Shown here: positions 44,458-53,186 of the stretch, piece after piece | How the letters are laid out: every line of letters begins with the position of its first letter | How positions within the stretch are numbered: the stretch's first letter is position 1 | Origin: an uncultured Selenomonadaceae bacterium | Lineage (GTDB): Bacteria; Bacillota; Negativicutes; Selenomonadales; Selenomonadaceae | DNA length: 64,000 nt | Assembly: GCA_902778455.1 (NCBI GenBank) | Contig: CACYXR010000004.1 | Location: 62,001-126,000, forward strand | Direction of reading: 5' to 3' | The notes under the pieces: generated by a model | What the model saw: the letters and a program-made list of their open reading frames with translations, nothing else | Database searches by the model: none | What the model was told of the DNA's origin: nothing | Made by a program: the position numbers and the translations under genes

Positions 44458-44600
44458 TGCGCGCTTTTTCGGCGGTTCCCGGCACGTGACGCGATACATG
44501 ATAAACGATGAAAAAAAGAGCTTGACCGTTAACCGCTGCCGGGTGGTACAATTGTGTCATGAATGCTTTGGGATTTGTTTCAAGAAATGGGGGAAACCGT

Positions 44601-44956
44601 ATGAAAAAACTTCCGAGACGCGATTTCATAAAGAAGGGGACATGACAGCCCTCGGAATGAGCTTTGCGGGACTTTCCGGCCTCGCGGCGGGCTGCGGCGG
44701 GGCGAAGGCCGCCGACGGCAAGATTGCAGCCGCGGCAAAGTCCGCGGAGCCGTTGATTCCCGACCTCTGCATGATGGCATCGACGGACATCCTCTCCATC
44801 GACAAGGCATTCGCCGATATGGTCTACAACTTCGGCGACGCGCGCAAGAACGACCTGATCGAGCACATCAAGAGCCGCAAGGGGCTCCGCGAGCTCTCGG
44901 CCATGAAGGAACGCAAGATGGGCAGCGATCAGTATGAATTAATTGCAATCAGCTGA
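44601..44956 (+). pseudogene. DUF362 lipoprotein gene with large internal deletion
   Basis: Starts MKKLPRRDFIKKG, then loses frame after about 13 codons. The following DNA encodes the same Tat/lipoprotein signal remainder (FAGLSGLAAGCGG) and AAKSAEP, and then jumps directly to the C-terminal IPDLCMMASTDIL... to ELIAIS. The intact copy at 55942 has about 220 more residues at this join. So both an N-terminal frameshift and a large deletion are present. It cannot make a working protein. Confidence 0.88.
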
Positions 44957-45027
44957 AAGAATATCCTGACGCACGCATCCCCGGAAGGAACCGTATCCCG
45001 ACATCTACAGAACGGAAGTGGCTATTC

Positions 45028-47559
45028 ATGAATGCACGGGACGTCAGGCCCGAAAAGGAAAAGAAAACCGCGCCGCGGCATATCACGGTGCGCGGCGCGC
45101 GGGCGCACAATCTGAAAAATATCGACGTGGAAATCCCGCTGGGGAAGATGACGGCCATTGCGGGGGTATCCGGTTCCGGCAAATCGTCGCTGGCCCTCGG
45201 CACGCTCTATGCCGAAGGCTCGCGCCGCTACATGGAAGCGCTTTCCACTTACACGCGGCGGCGCATTTCCCAGGCGGGGAAAGCGGACGTGGACGAAGTG
45301 CGCCATGTGCCCGCCGCCCTGGCCCTGCGGCAGCGCCCGGGCGTTCCGGGCGTGCGCAGTACCTTCGGCACAGCCTCGGAGCTGTTGAACAGTCTGCGGC
45401 TGCTTTTCTCCCGTCTCGGCAGCCACCCCTGCCCCAACGGCCATCTGGCGAAGCCGAGCATGGCGGTGGCACTGATGCAGCCGACGCGCTGCGAGGTCTG
45501 CGGCGAGGAATTTTACGGCCCCGGCGCCGAGGCGATGGCTTTCAATTCCGACGGCGCCTGCCCCACCTGCGGAGGTACGGGCGTCCATCGCGTCGTGGAC
45601 GAGTCCACGCTGGTGCCGGACGAATCCCTCTCCATCGACGAGGGGGCGGTGCTGCCCTGGCAGACCCTGATGTGGTCGCTGATGAAGGACATCGCCCGGG
45701 AGCTCGGCGTGCGTACCGACGTACCCTTTCGCGAGTTGACGAAGAAGGAACGCGAGATTGTGTTCCACGGCCCCGCGGTCAAGCATCACATGGTGTATCA
45801 GATTCAGAAGACGGGCGCGGCAGGGGAAATGGACTTCACTTATTTCAACGCCATTTATACGGTGGAAAACGCCCTTTCCCACGTCAAGGACGAGAAAGGC
45901 ATGAAGCGGGTGGAAAAATTCCTTCGTGTCGGCGTCTGTCCGGACTGTCACGGCACGCGGCTCTCGGAGACAGTGCGGAAATCTGTATTGGCGGGGAAAA
46001 ATCTCGCCGAGGCTACGGCCATGACGCTCGACGCACTGATCCCTTGGGTGAAGTCCGTGCCGGAAACGCTGCCGGAGGAGCTTCGCCCGATGGCGGATAA
46101 TATCATCCAATCGTTTTTAGATAACGCGAAGCGGCTGAAAGACCTCGGCCTCGGCTATCTGTCCCTCGACCGGGCGAGCAGCACCCTTTCCAACGGGGAA
46201 CGTCAGCGGGTGCAGCTGGCGCGGGCGGTGCGAAATGAGACGACGGGCGTGCTCTATGTGCTGGACGAGCCCAGCATCGGCCTGCACCCGTCGAACCTCG
46301 AAGGGTTGATGAACGTGATGGACAGCCTGATCGCCGACGGCAACACGGTGGTACTGGTGGATCACGACGTGCAGGTCCTGAAGCACGCGGACTACATGAT
46401 CGAGATGGGGCCGCTGGCGGGCAGCGAGGGCGGCACAGTCATCGCCCGGGGCAGCGTCGCGGAAATCGAAAAAAACAAGGCGTCGAAGATTGCGCCGTTT
46501 CTCACAGGCAAGGCGAAAATCCTGCGCAAACGCGTCGGCAAAAAGGAACTCTTCGCCAACGGGCGGATTCGGCTGGAAACGTCGCCCCTCCACACCGTGC
46601 GCGGCCTTTCCGTGGAAATCCCGAAGAGTCGGCTGACCGCCGTGACGGGCGTGTCCGGCTCCGGCAAGACCACGATGGTGCTGGAAAGTCTGATTCCCGC
46701 CCTGCAAGCGCAAATCGAAGGGAAGAAGCTGCCGCCGCATATTGTGTCGGTGGAGGCGGAGGGGATTTCCCGCGCAAATCTCATCGACGCAACGCCCATC
46801 GGCGTCAATATCCGGTCCACGCTGGCGACATACAGCGGCGTACTGGACGACCTCCGAAAGCTGTTCGCCGCGACGAAGGAAGCAAAAGCGCAAAAGCTCG
46901 GCGCGGGGGCATTTTCGTACAACACGGGGAAGCTGCGCTGCCCGACCTGCGACGGCACGGGGCAGATTTCTCTCGACGTGCAGTTCCTGCCGGACGTGAC
47001 GATTTCCTGCCCGGACTGCCGCGGCTCGCGCTACGGCAAAGACGCGGAAAAGATTCGCTGGACGCCGAAAAAATCAGAGACGTCCTACACGCTCCCCGAA
47101 CTCCTGCAAATGACTGTCCGGGAGGCGATGCCCCTTTTCGCCGCCTCGAAAAAGATATACAACAAGCTCGCCGTACTGGACGGGCTGGGGCTCGGCTATC
47201 TGACCCTCGGCGAGGATACGCCCGCGCTTTCCGGCGGCGAGGCGCAGCGGCTGAAGCTGGCTGCCGAGATGGGGAAGACGCAGCAGGACGCGGTCTTCGT
47301 CTTCGACGAGCCGACCATCGGCCTTCACCCGCTCGACGTTCAGGTACTTCTCGAAGTATTTCACAAGCTGGTGAAGGCCGGCGCTACGGTCATCGTCATC
47401 GAGCACGATCTGGACGTCATAAAAAACAGCGACTATATCATCGACATGGGACCGGGCGGCGGAGAAGCGGGCGGACGGATCGTCGCCTGCGGCACGCCGG
47501 AAGAAATCGCCGCCGCAAAAGGCAGCGTGACCGGAAAATATCTGCGCGGGTCCAAGTAA
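45028..47559 (+). CDS. UvrA paralogue (UvrA2-type ABC ATPase)
   Basis: 843 residues with two ABC nucleotide-binding domains. Walker A sites GVSGSGKSS (near residue 46) and GVSGSGKTT (near residue 545), ABC signatures TLSNGERQR and ALSGGEAQR, and Walker B VLDEPSIGLHP and VFDEPTIGLHP. Zinc knuckles are CEVCGEEF with CPTCGGTG, and CPTCDGTG with CPDCRGSR. It is about 100 residues shorter than housekeeping UvrA because the segment after the first Walker A is compressed, where the UvrB-interaction domain normally sits. This fits class II UvrA, linked to drug or DNA-damage tolerance. Confidence 0.9.
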   Translation: MNARDVRPEKEKKTAPRHITVRGARAHNLKNIDVEIPLGKMTAIAGVSGSGKSSLALGTLYAEGSRRYMEALSTYTRRRISQAGKADVDEVRHVPAALALRQRPGVPGVRSTFGTASELLNSLRLLFSRLGSHPCPNGHLAKPSMAVALMQPTRCEVCGEEFYGPGAEAMAFNSDGACPTCGGTGVHRVVDESTLVPDESLSIDEGAVLPWQTLMWSLMKDIARELGVRTDVPFRELTKKEREIVFHGPAVKHHMVYQIQKTGAAGEMDFTYFNAIYTVENALSHVKDEKGMKRVEKFLRVGVCPDCHGTRLSETVRKSVLAGKNLAEATAMTLDALIPWVKSVPETLPEELRPMADNIIQSFLDNAKRLKDLGLGYLSLDRASSTLSNGERQRVQLARAVRNETTGVLYVLDEPSIGLHPSNLEGLMNVMDSLIADGNTVVLVDHDVQVLKHADYMIEMGPLAGSEGGTVIARGSVAEIEKNKASKIAPFLTGKAKILRKRVGKKELFANGRIRLETSPLHTVRGLSVEIPKSRLTAVTGVSGSGKTTMVLESLIPALQAQIEGKKLPPHIVSVEAEGISRANLIDATPIGVNIRSTLATYSGVLDDLRKLFAATKEAKAQKLGAGAFSYNTGKLRCPTCDGTGQISLDVQFLPDVTISCPDCRGSRYGKDAEKIRWTPKKSETSYTLPELLQMTVREAMPLFAASKKIYNKLAVLDGLGLGYLTLGEDTPALSGGEAQRLKLAAEMGKTQQDAVFVFDEPTIGLHPLDVQVLLEVFHKLVKAGATVIVIEHDLDVIKNSDYIIDMGPGGGEAGGRIVACGTPEEIAAAKGSVTGKYLRGSK

Positions 47560-47609
47560 CATGCAAATAAATGCCCCCCGGCTATGCCGGAGGGCATTTA
47601 TTTGCATGT
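47559..47609. terminator. Bidirectional terminator between UvrA2 and merR
   Basis: ACATGCAAATAAATGCCC and GGGCATTTATTTGCATGT are perfect arms (47559-47576 with 47592-47609) with extra pairing in the loop (CCGGC/GCCGG). It includes the last base of both converging stop codons. Confidence 0.82.
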
Positions 47610-48007
47610 CACTCTTCCGCCGAAACCAGGTCGCTATGGTATTCCTGCTTGCCCGACAATATATCGTCGTACAGCCGCTGCTTCCAGTCGATGTAATCCA
47701 CCGCCTCCTGCAGCAGCTTGATTTTTTCCCGCAGTTCCTCCTGCTTTTTTGCCAGCATCACCTTCCGCACGGGAATCGAAGACGGCCCTTCAAGGCAATA
47801 GGCGAGGTATTGCTGCATCTCGGCGATGCTCATTTCGCAGTTTTTCAGGCAGGAAAGGCTTTTTACCCAGCGCATGGCGTGCTCGTCAAAGACGCGTCGG
47901 TTGTTCTTGTCCCGTTTGACGTTCGGGACCAATCCCTGATTGCAGTAGAATTTCAGCCCTTCATAGGTCATGCCGGTTTCCCTGCAGACCTCCTTCATCG
48001 TGTACAT
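47609..48007 (-). CDS. MerR-family transcriptional regulator (intact copy)
   Basis: 132 residues. N-terminal MerR winged helix (MYTMKEVCRETGMTYEGLKFY, then CNQGLVPNVKRDKNNRRVF), a linker, and a C-terminal coiled coil (AKKQEELREKIKLLQEAVDYID, residues 89-110). Two Cys near CLKNCEMS could sense a thiol-reactive signal. The frame is open to 48106, but ATG at 48007 has GGAGG 7 bases upstream. It faces a MerR-type promoter whose natural target has been deleted. The truncated copy at 55683-55829 shares its first 33 residues with few changes. Confidence 0.9.
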   Translation of the reverse strand: MYTMKEVCRETGMTYEGLKFYCNQGLVPNVKRDKNNRRVFDEHAMRWVKSLSCLKNCEMSIAEMQQYLAYCLEGPSSIPVRKVMLAKKQEELREKIKLLQEAVDYIDWKQRLYDDILSGKQEYHSDLVSAEE

Positions 48008-48040
48008 CGTGAATCCTCCAAAAAAATTTTCAAAAAACGC

Positions 48041-48071
48041 TTGACCGGTAGATGCCATTGCCTGACAGAAT
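48041..48071 (+). promoter_or_regulatory. Orphan MerR-type promoter, 19-bp spacer
   Basis: TTGACC (48041-48046) and CAGAAT (48066-48071) are 19 bp apart, the long spacer that MerR proteins untwist. The flanks (TTTTCAAAAAACGC before, GGTAG after) match the promoter at 55863-55893. Downstream, 48088-48132 is almost identical to the terminator tail and leader before the MBL gene at 57010-57065, then the similarity ends. No gene follows on this strand until 49151. Confidence 0.75.
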
Positions 48072-48175
48072 ACTGGCATACCATAGTTTTTGCCGATTCT
48101 TATCATGAATTTCAGGAGCGAAGAACGTTTTTGGTTTAAGATTTTGTAGCTTAAAGCAAATGCTTAAAATACTGC

Positions 48176-49039
48176 TCAAAGAAGACTTTTGGATATTTCC
48201 CGTATCATCCGCGCAAATTCTCCGGCGACCGGCGTCAGATCATCCAGCTCGCAGGCGATTAACCCAATCTGCGTTCCGATGGCCGGAATGACCGGGCAGA
48301 TTCGTAAACGGTGAGGAATCGGTGAAAGGGTGAATCGGGAGATGAGGCCGACGCCGTTGCCTTCCTCCACCATGCGAACTACGGTTTGGGCGTCCTGCAC
48401 CAGCAGGCTGCGGGCGAAATCCTCCTTGTATCGGGAGGGCAGCTTTTCCATCGCCGTTTCCAATCCGGCGCGGCAGAGCACCAATCGCCCCGCGTCTTTT
48501 TTCAGGTCGACGGTTTCCTCCGGGGAATCCGTCGGAAGGAGTCCCACCATTTCGTCCTCGATGAGCACCTCGGTCGCCAGATTGCCGAAGGGCGCGTAGG
48601 TGACGGCGAAATCCACGGCGTGTTCCTCCACCATCTTCTTGACGGCTGCGGGCGTCCCTTCCTTGATCTCTACGGATACGGAGGGATACTTCTCGCGGTA
48701 TCGTCGGAGCGCTTTGGACAGCAGGACGGCAGTGGTGACGGGAACGGAGGCGACGCGAAGCCTACCGCCGATAAAATGGTTCTCGCGAAACGCCGTCTGA
48801 CGGATCCGGTTCTCCAAATCCTCCATCTGCCTCGCAAGCAGGAGGATCTTTTGCCCCGCGTCGGTGGTAATCATGCCGCTTTTCTTGTCACGATGGAAAA
48901 GTTTCAAACTCAGTTCTTTTTCCAACGACTGAATGGCCTTGCTGACAGCGGGTTGGGAGATGTAGCGGGCATTGGCTGTCTCGGTGATGCTCTGTCGATT
49001 GGCCACCTCAAGGAATATTCGCAGATTATGTGTCAACAT
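48176..49039 (-). CDS. LysR-family transcriptional regulator
   Basis: 287 residues with helix-turn-helix (LRIFLEVANRQSITETANARY, then SQPAVSKAIQSLEKEL) and a LysR effector domain. Divergent from the SDR-nitroreductase group, which it probably controls. The 111-bp gap is AT-rich with two TACAAT hexamers on the plus strand but no clear -35. Confidence 0.92.
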   Translation of the reverse strand: MLTHNLRIFLEVANRQSITETANARYISQPAVSKAIQSLEKELSLKLFHRDKKSGMITTDAGQKILLLARQMEDLENRIRQTAFRENHFIGGRLRVASVPVTTAVLLSKALRRYREKYPSVSVEIKEGTPAAVKKMVEEHAVDFAVTYAPFGNLATEVLIEDEMVGLLPTDSPEETVDLKKDAGRLVLCRAGLETAMEKLPSRYKEDFARSLLVQDAQTVVRMVEEGNGVGLISRFTLSPIPHRLRICPVIPAIGTQIGLIACELDDLTPVAGEFARMIREISKSLL

Positions 49040-49150
49040 AACTTTTTAGTTATCCTCCCATAAACAAAAATATATTTTTCTTTATGTGGATTCTACCATA
49101 CAATAGACACAGATACAATCAAGGCACAAAATTGAGAGGAGAAATTTATC

Positions 49151-49801
49151 ATGGAAAAGAAGTTGGCTGTTGTGGTAGGTGCAGGCAAGGGAATGGGCGT
49201 AAACATTGCCAAGGTATTCGGTATGCACGATTTCAAGGTTGCAATGTTGGCGAGAAACCTTGACAAACTTGAGCCTCTGACAGATGAACTGAAAACCCAG
49301 GGGATTGAAGCCTATACCTATGCGGCAGATGCCGCCAGCACCGAGTCCCTGACAGCGGCTTTTCAGAAGATACGGCAGGAGCATGGAAGCGTAGATGTGC
49401 TTATTTACAATGCCGCAATCCTGACGGCGGGATTTCCCACAAAACTCCAAAGCTCCGACCTCATGGAACATTATCAGGTGGATGTGGCCAGCGCACTTCA
49501 TTCGGCAAATCTTGTATTGCCAGAGCAGATTGCCAAGGGAAGCGGGGCTATTCTCTTCACCGGCGGCGGTTTCGCCCTCTATCCCATGGCAGAATACACT
49601 TGCGTTTCCGTGGATAAGGCAGCCCTTCAGGCACTCACATTTGCTCTGTCGCAGGAAGTGAAGGAAAAGGGAGTCTATGTGGGCATCGTCACTATCATGG
49701 GCAGCATTGCACCGGGCACTCATTATGATCCTGCCGACATTGCGGAGAAATACTGGGAGCTTTATGAGAAGCAGGAGGATATCGAGTATGTTTTCAAATG
49801 A
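49151..49801 (+). CDS. SDR-family oxidoreductase
   Basis: 216 residues, Rossmann fold. The cofactor loop is GAGKGMGVNIAK (GxGxGxG-like) near residue 11 and the strand-4 motif NAA is near residue 97. The usual Y-x3-K is replaced by CVSVDKAALQ: Lys is present, but the Tyr position reads Val or Cys, so catalysis may be altered. Base composition is visibly less GC-rich than the flanks. GAGAGGAG precedes ATG. Overlaps the nitroreductase start by 14 bp. Confidence 0.85.
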   Translation: MEKKLAVVVGAGKGMGVNIAKVFGMHDFKVAMLARNLDKLEPLTDELKTQGIEAYTYAADAASTESLTAAFQKIRQEHGSVDVLIYNAAILTAGFPTKLQSSDLMEHYQVDVASALHSANLVLPEQIAKGSGAILFTGGGFALYPMAEYTCVSVDKAALQALTFALSQEVKEKGVYVGIVTIMGSIAPGTHYDPADIAEKYWELYEKQEDIEYVFK

Positions 49802-50342
49802 AGGTCAGGAAAATTCCTTGTATGAATTGGTACGTCACCGCCGTTCTATTCGCCGTTACACGGGAGAGAGAGTTCCGGACGATGTGGTGAAAGAAATCTT
49901 GAAGATTGCCCTTTTAGCTCCCTCATCTTGGGGACGGCATCCCATAGAATTTGTTGTCCTGCGTGACCGGGCGACCATTGAGGCCGTTGCACGTTGCAAG
50001 CGCATGGGTGCAGGGCCGCTTTCCACGGCTGATGCCGCCATCGTGGTCATAGCCGATACGGCAGACTGCGAACTCTGGATTGAGGATGCGGCCATTGCTT
50101 CCACCTACGTTCTGCTGGCTGCTGAGAAGTTTGGTGTGGGGGCTTGCTGGATTCACATGCGGAATCGGCAGGGACAAAGGAAAAGTGCCGATGAGGAAAT
50201 CCGACAAATCCTCGGTGTGCCGGATAATTTCTCTGTACTAAATGTGGTGGCCTTGGGACAAAAAGACGAAACAAAATCCCCTCGTACGGAAAAAGATTTG
50301 GTTTGGCAAAATGTTCATTACGAGAAGTATGGGCAAAAATAA
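49788..50342 (+). CDS. Nitroreductase-family FMN oxidoreductase
   Basis: 184 residues. FMN-binding RHRRSIRRYTGERVPD (residues 15-30), APSSWGRHPIEFVVL near residue 44 and the GVGACWIHMRNR segment near residue 115. ATG at 49788 has AGGAGG 9 bases upstream inside the preceding gene, so translation is coupled to the SDR. Reduces nitro-aromatics, quinones or flavin with NAD(P)H; substrate unknown. Confidence 0.9.
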   Translation: MFSNEGQENSLYELVRHRRSIRRYTGERVPDDVVKEILKIALLAPSSWGRHPIEFVVLRDRATIEAVARCKRMGAGPLSTADAAIVVIADTADCELWIEDAAIASTYVLLAAEKFGVGACWIHMRNRQGQRKSADEEIRQILGVPDNFSVLNVVALGQKDETKSPRTEKDLVWQNVHYEKYGQK

Positions 50343-50394
50343 AATTGCCGAAGACACTGCTGCCATGTATGGCGGCTTTTAGAAGGGCGGCATT

Positions 50395-50691
50395 ATGATG
50401 ATAAGGCATATTTTTATTGCAGCGGTGAAGAAGGGTGTTTCAGAGGAGGTTATCCGTGAAATCGCTAAAAAACTTCGGGGGCTGAAGGAAAAATACCCAA
50501 CCGTGCGTGCGGGCGAAAATCTCGGCTGGTATGCGAATAATACTCACGTAGCGCTGACGGCAGACTTTGCTGACAAGAAAAGCTGGGAAGCTTTCGTCAA
50601 TTCGCCGGAACACGCCGCAATTGCCAAAGACTCGATGAAGTATTATGACCCCGACCTCATTTTTGCCAGTCAGTTTGAGCTAGAGGAATGA
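50395..50691 (+). CDS. Dabb (stress-responsive A/B barrel) domain protein
   Basis: 98 residues, a ferredoxin-like alpha-beta barrel. MIRHIFIAAVKKGVSEE is the typical first strand with conserved His, then GLKEKYPTVRAGENLGW and THVALTADFADKKSWEAFVNSPEH. Dabb proteins act as small cyclases, ligand binders or stress proteins. Lies 52 bp after the nitroreductase and 33 bp before an FMN reductase in the lower-GC block. Confidence 0.87.
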   Translation: MMIRHIFIAAVKKGVSEEVIREIAKKLRGLKEKYPTVRAGENLGWYANNTHVALTADFADKKSWEAFVNSPEHAAIAKDSMKYYDPDLIFASQFELEE

Positions 50692-50724
50692 TGTAGTATC
50701 GTTTTTGAACAGGAGAGATGCGAG

Positions 50725-51336
50725 ATGTCAAAAATTCTTTTAATCAACGGCAGTCCAAATGAAAAAGGCTGCACTTTTACCGCGCTGAAGGAAGTTGCTG
50801 ACAAGCTGGGCGAGCTTAATGTGGAGTCCGAAATCCTCTGGCTTGGCAAGAAGCCAATGCAGGACTGCATTGCCTGCTACAAATGTCAGGAAACGGGAAA
50901 ATGTGTGTTCAATGATCTGGTAAATGAAACAATTGCCAGATGGGATGAATTTGACGGCATGGTTGTTGGCTCGCCGGTTTACTACGGCGGACCGAACGGT
51001 CGGCTCACGAGCTTTCTCGATCGCTTCATGTTCAGTGCAAGCGGACGGTTCGCGGGAAAGATTGCCGCAGCCGTGGTGTCCTGCCGTCGCGGGGGCGCAT
51101 CTGTGGCATTTACGCGGCTCAATATGTATTTTCAGATGACCAATATGGTAGTAGCTACCTCCCAATACTGGAATCAGGTACACGGCTTCACGCCGGAGGA
51201 TGTGGCCAAAGATGCCGAGGGACTTCAAACCATGCGGACACTGGCACAGAATATAGCGTGGCTCCTGAATGGAATCAAAGCCGGAGGCGCATCCCCGGAA
51301 TATGAGAAGATTACGCTCACCCACTTCATACGCTGA
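50725..51336 (+). CDS. Flavodoxin-family NAD(P)H-dependent FMN reductase
   Basis: 203 residues. FMN loop NGSPNEKGCTFT near residue 8, Cys motif CIACYKCQETGKC near residue 50, VVGSPVYYGGPNGRLTSFLDR near residue 77, and the SCRRGG turn. AGGAGA ribosome site. Last gene of the SDR-nitroreductase-Dabb-FMN reductase group. Cytoplasmic. Confidence 0.88.
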   Translation: MSKILLINGSPNEKGCTFTALKEVADKLGELNVESEILWLGKKPMQDCIACYKCQETGKCVFNDLVNETIARWDEFDGMVVGSPVYYGGPNGRLTSFLDRFMFSASGRFAGKIAAAVVSCRRGGASVAFTRLNMYFQMTNMVVATSQYWNQVHGFTPEDVAKDAEGLQTMRTLAQNIAWLLNGIKAGGASPEYEKITLTHFIR

Positions 51337-51446
51337 AAAAGAATGAAATATTCAACGGTTCGTTCGATAGGGGAAAATCATGCTGTCACTTGTCTCATTG
51401 CTACGATACATACCATTTGATGATTTTGGATATAGGGGGAGCGTTT

Positions 51447-52087
51447 ATGAAAAAGATTTACGCCATCAACGGAAGTCCGCGCCGCAACAAGAATACGGCG
51501 ACACTCCTGGACAAAGTGCTGGAGGGCGTCAAAGAAGCCGCGCCCGAGGCCGTGACGGAACGGATCGATCTCTATGGGCTGAAATATACGGGCTGCGTGA
51601 GCTGCTTTGCCTGCAAGCGGAAGGACGGCCCGAGCTACGGCAGGTGCTTCACGACGTGCTCGAAAAGCTGCGGGAGGCTGACGCCGTCGTCTTCGGCTCG
51701 CCGATTTATTACCGCACGATCACGGGACAGCTCCACTCCTTCTATGAGCGGTTCTTCTTCCCGTATATGCAGTACAAGCACGGCTATCCAAATTTAGTAG
51801 AGCGAAAGATTCCGACGGCCTGCGTTTACACGATGAACGTGAAAGAGGACGAAATGATCCGGGACGGCTATCAACAGTACATGGGGCTTTTTGAGGTGTT
51901 CCTTGAAAATTATTTCCAGAAGCCGCTGGTACTGCATTCCTTCAATACCTATCAGTTTGACGACTATGAAAAATATGTCTGCGAGGTGTTCTCGGAGACG
52001 GAAAAAGCTGCGTGGCGCGCCAGGCATTTCCCGGAGGATTGCCGCAAGGCCGTCGAGATGGGCAAAAGGCTTGTCGAAAAGATGTAA
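51447..52087 (+). pseudogene. Flavodoxin-family oxidoreductase, frameshifted
   Basis: Frame 1 begins normally (KKIYAINGSPRRNKNTATLL, then CVSCFACKRKDGPSYGRC) and derails near 51648. The remainder (LHDVLEKLREADAVVFGSPIYY to the end at 52087) is in another frame. Alignment by eye with the intact paralogue at 37258 shows the AVKDD-type residues after the last Cys missing, so a small deletion of non-triplet length is likely. Ribosome site GGGGGAG precedes the ATG. A single sequencing error could give part of this, but missing residues favour a real deletion. Confidence 0.82.
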
Positions 52088-52165
52088 TATTCCGGTTCGA
52101 GGTTTACAAAACCGAGTCGATTGTCGGCGAACAAGCAACGCTTCGATACGAGGTGTGCGGGTCGC

Positions 52166-53053
52166 CTATACGGGGAACTCGGGGCGGCTTTTGTAGATGC
52201 CCTGCAGCAGCTTCACGAAAGCAAGCACTTCCTTCCGGCGCTCCTGCTTGTGGGTGCAGAGCACGCAGGGGACTGTTTCCTCGCAGTCGAAGGGCGTCCA
52301 CGCAAATTCGCCGCTTTGGTCGTTCAGGAAGCCGGGTGCGAGGCAGACGCCCTTCCTGGCGGCGACGTTCGTCAGCGTCGTGTCATGGTTCGCGCTGTTG
52401 AAATAAGAGACGCCCGTCGCCTCAATAACGCGCTGCTGGACGCGGCGAAGCTGCGGCGGGGAGCCGCCGCCCACCATCAGCGTCCGTCCCGCCAAATCTT
52501 CGGTGCGGACGAGATCTTTTTGCGCCAGCGGGTCTGCCGTTTCCGTAATCAGATAGATGCGGCTCTCGAAAAGCGGGTGCAGGACGACGTCGGGGATATG
52601 CTTCACGTCGTGCTCCATCGCGAACAGGATATCTTCCTCGCCTTTCAAAAACGAGGCGGCTTCGGCAAGCGGCAGGAAATGCGGCGTCACCGAGACCGCC
52701 TCGTTTTCCTTTTCAAATATCTCGATGGCCTGCGGCAGAAAATAGATGGCCGAGCGCATCGGAAGTCCGACGGTGATGTCCGTGCGATAGCGCGCGCTGA
52801 AATTCTGCCCCTGCTCCGTCGCCCGTTTCAGTTCGTTCCGGACATTGCGCAGCGTCGTGCAAAACTGCTCTCCTGCCGGAGTCAGCGAAGCCCCGCGTCC
52901 CGAGCGGTCGAACAGTGTGAAACCGATCTCGTCCTCGACGGCTTTGATCTGATAAGTCAGCGTCGGCTGGGAAATGAAAAGGTTTTCCGCCGCCCGGTTG
53001 AAATTCTTTGTCTGCGCCAGCTCCAGCACGCAATCCATCTGTTTTGTGTTCAT
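52166..53053 (-). CDS. LysR-family transcriptional regulator
   Basis: 295 residues. Helix-turn-helix (KQMDCVLELAQTKNFNRAAENL, then SQPTLTYQIKAVEDEIG) plus effector domain with a paired-Cys region near the C-terminus (FDCEETVPCVLC). Divergent from the aldo/keto reductase at 53187, its probable target. Confidence 0.93.
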   Translation of the reverse strand: MNTKQMDCVLELAQTKNFNRAAENLFISQPTLTYQIKAVEDEIGFTLFDRSGRGASLTPAGEQFCTTLRNVRNELKRATEQGQNFSARYRTDITVGLPMRSAIYFLPQAIEIFEKENEAVSVTPHFLPLAEAASFLKGEEDILFAMEHDVKHIPDVVLHPLFESRIYLITETADPLAQKDLVRTEDLAGRTLMVGGGSPPQLRRVQQRVIEATGVSYFNSANHDTTLTNVAARKGVCLAPGFLNDQSGEFAWTPFDCEETVPCVLCTHKQERRKEVLAFVKLLQGIYKSRPEFPV

Positions 53054-53105
53054 TCGCGCAATCCTTTCTTGATAGAAAAATTCTATTGGTTATAAAGTCT
53101 TTGTA

Positions 53106-53135
53106 TTGGATATTTCAATTATAGACGGTTATAAT
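53106..53135 (+). promoter_or_regulatory. Promoter of the aldo/keto reductase operon
   Basis: TTGGAT (53106-53111) and TATAAT (53130-53135), 18-bp spacer, in the 133-bp divergent gap with the LysR gene. The flanking stretch is rich in ATTGG/TATAA repeats that could hold the LysR sites. Confidence 0.55.
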
Positions 53136-53186
53136 CAATTTGCAAGATGAAAATAAACTTGATAGAAGCGAAGGGAGCGACGATTT

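Noticed and set aside
52088-52165. Possible gene remnant between the frameshifted reductase and LysR gene
   Set aside because: No match by eye to any other sequence in the window.
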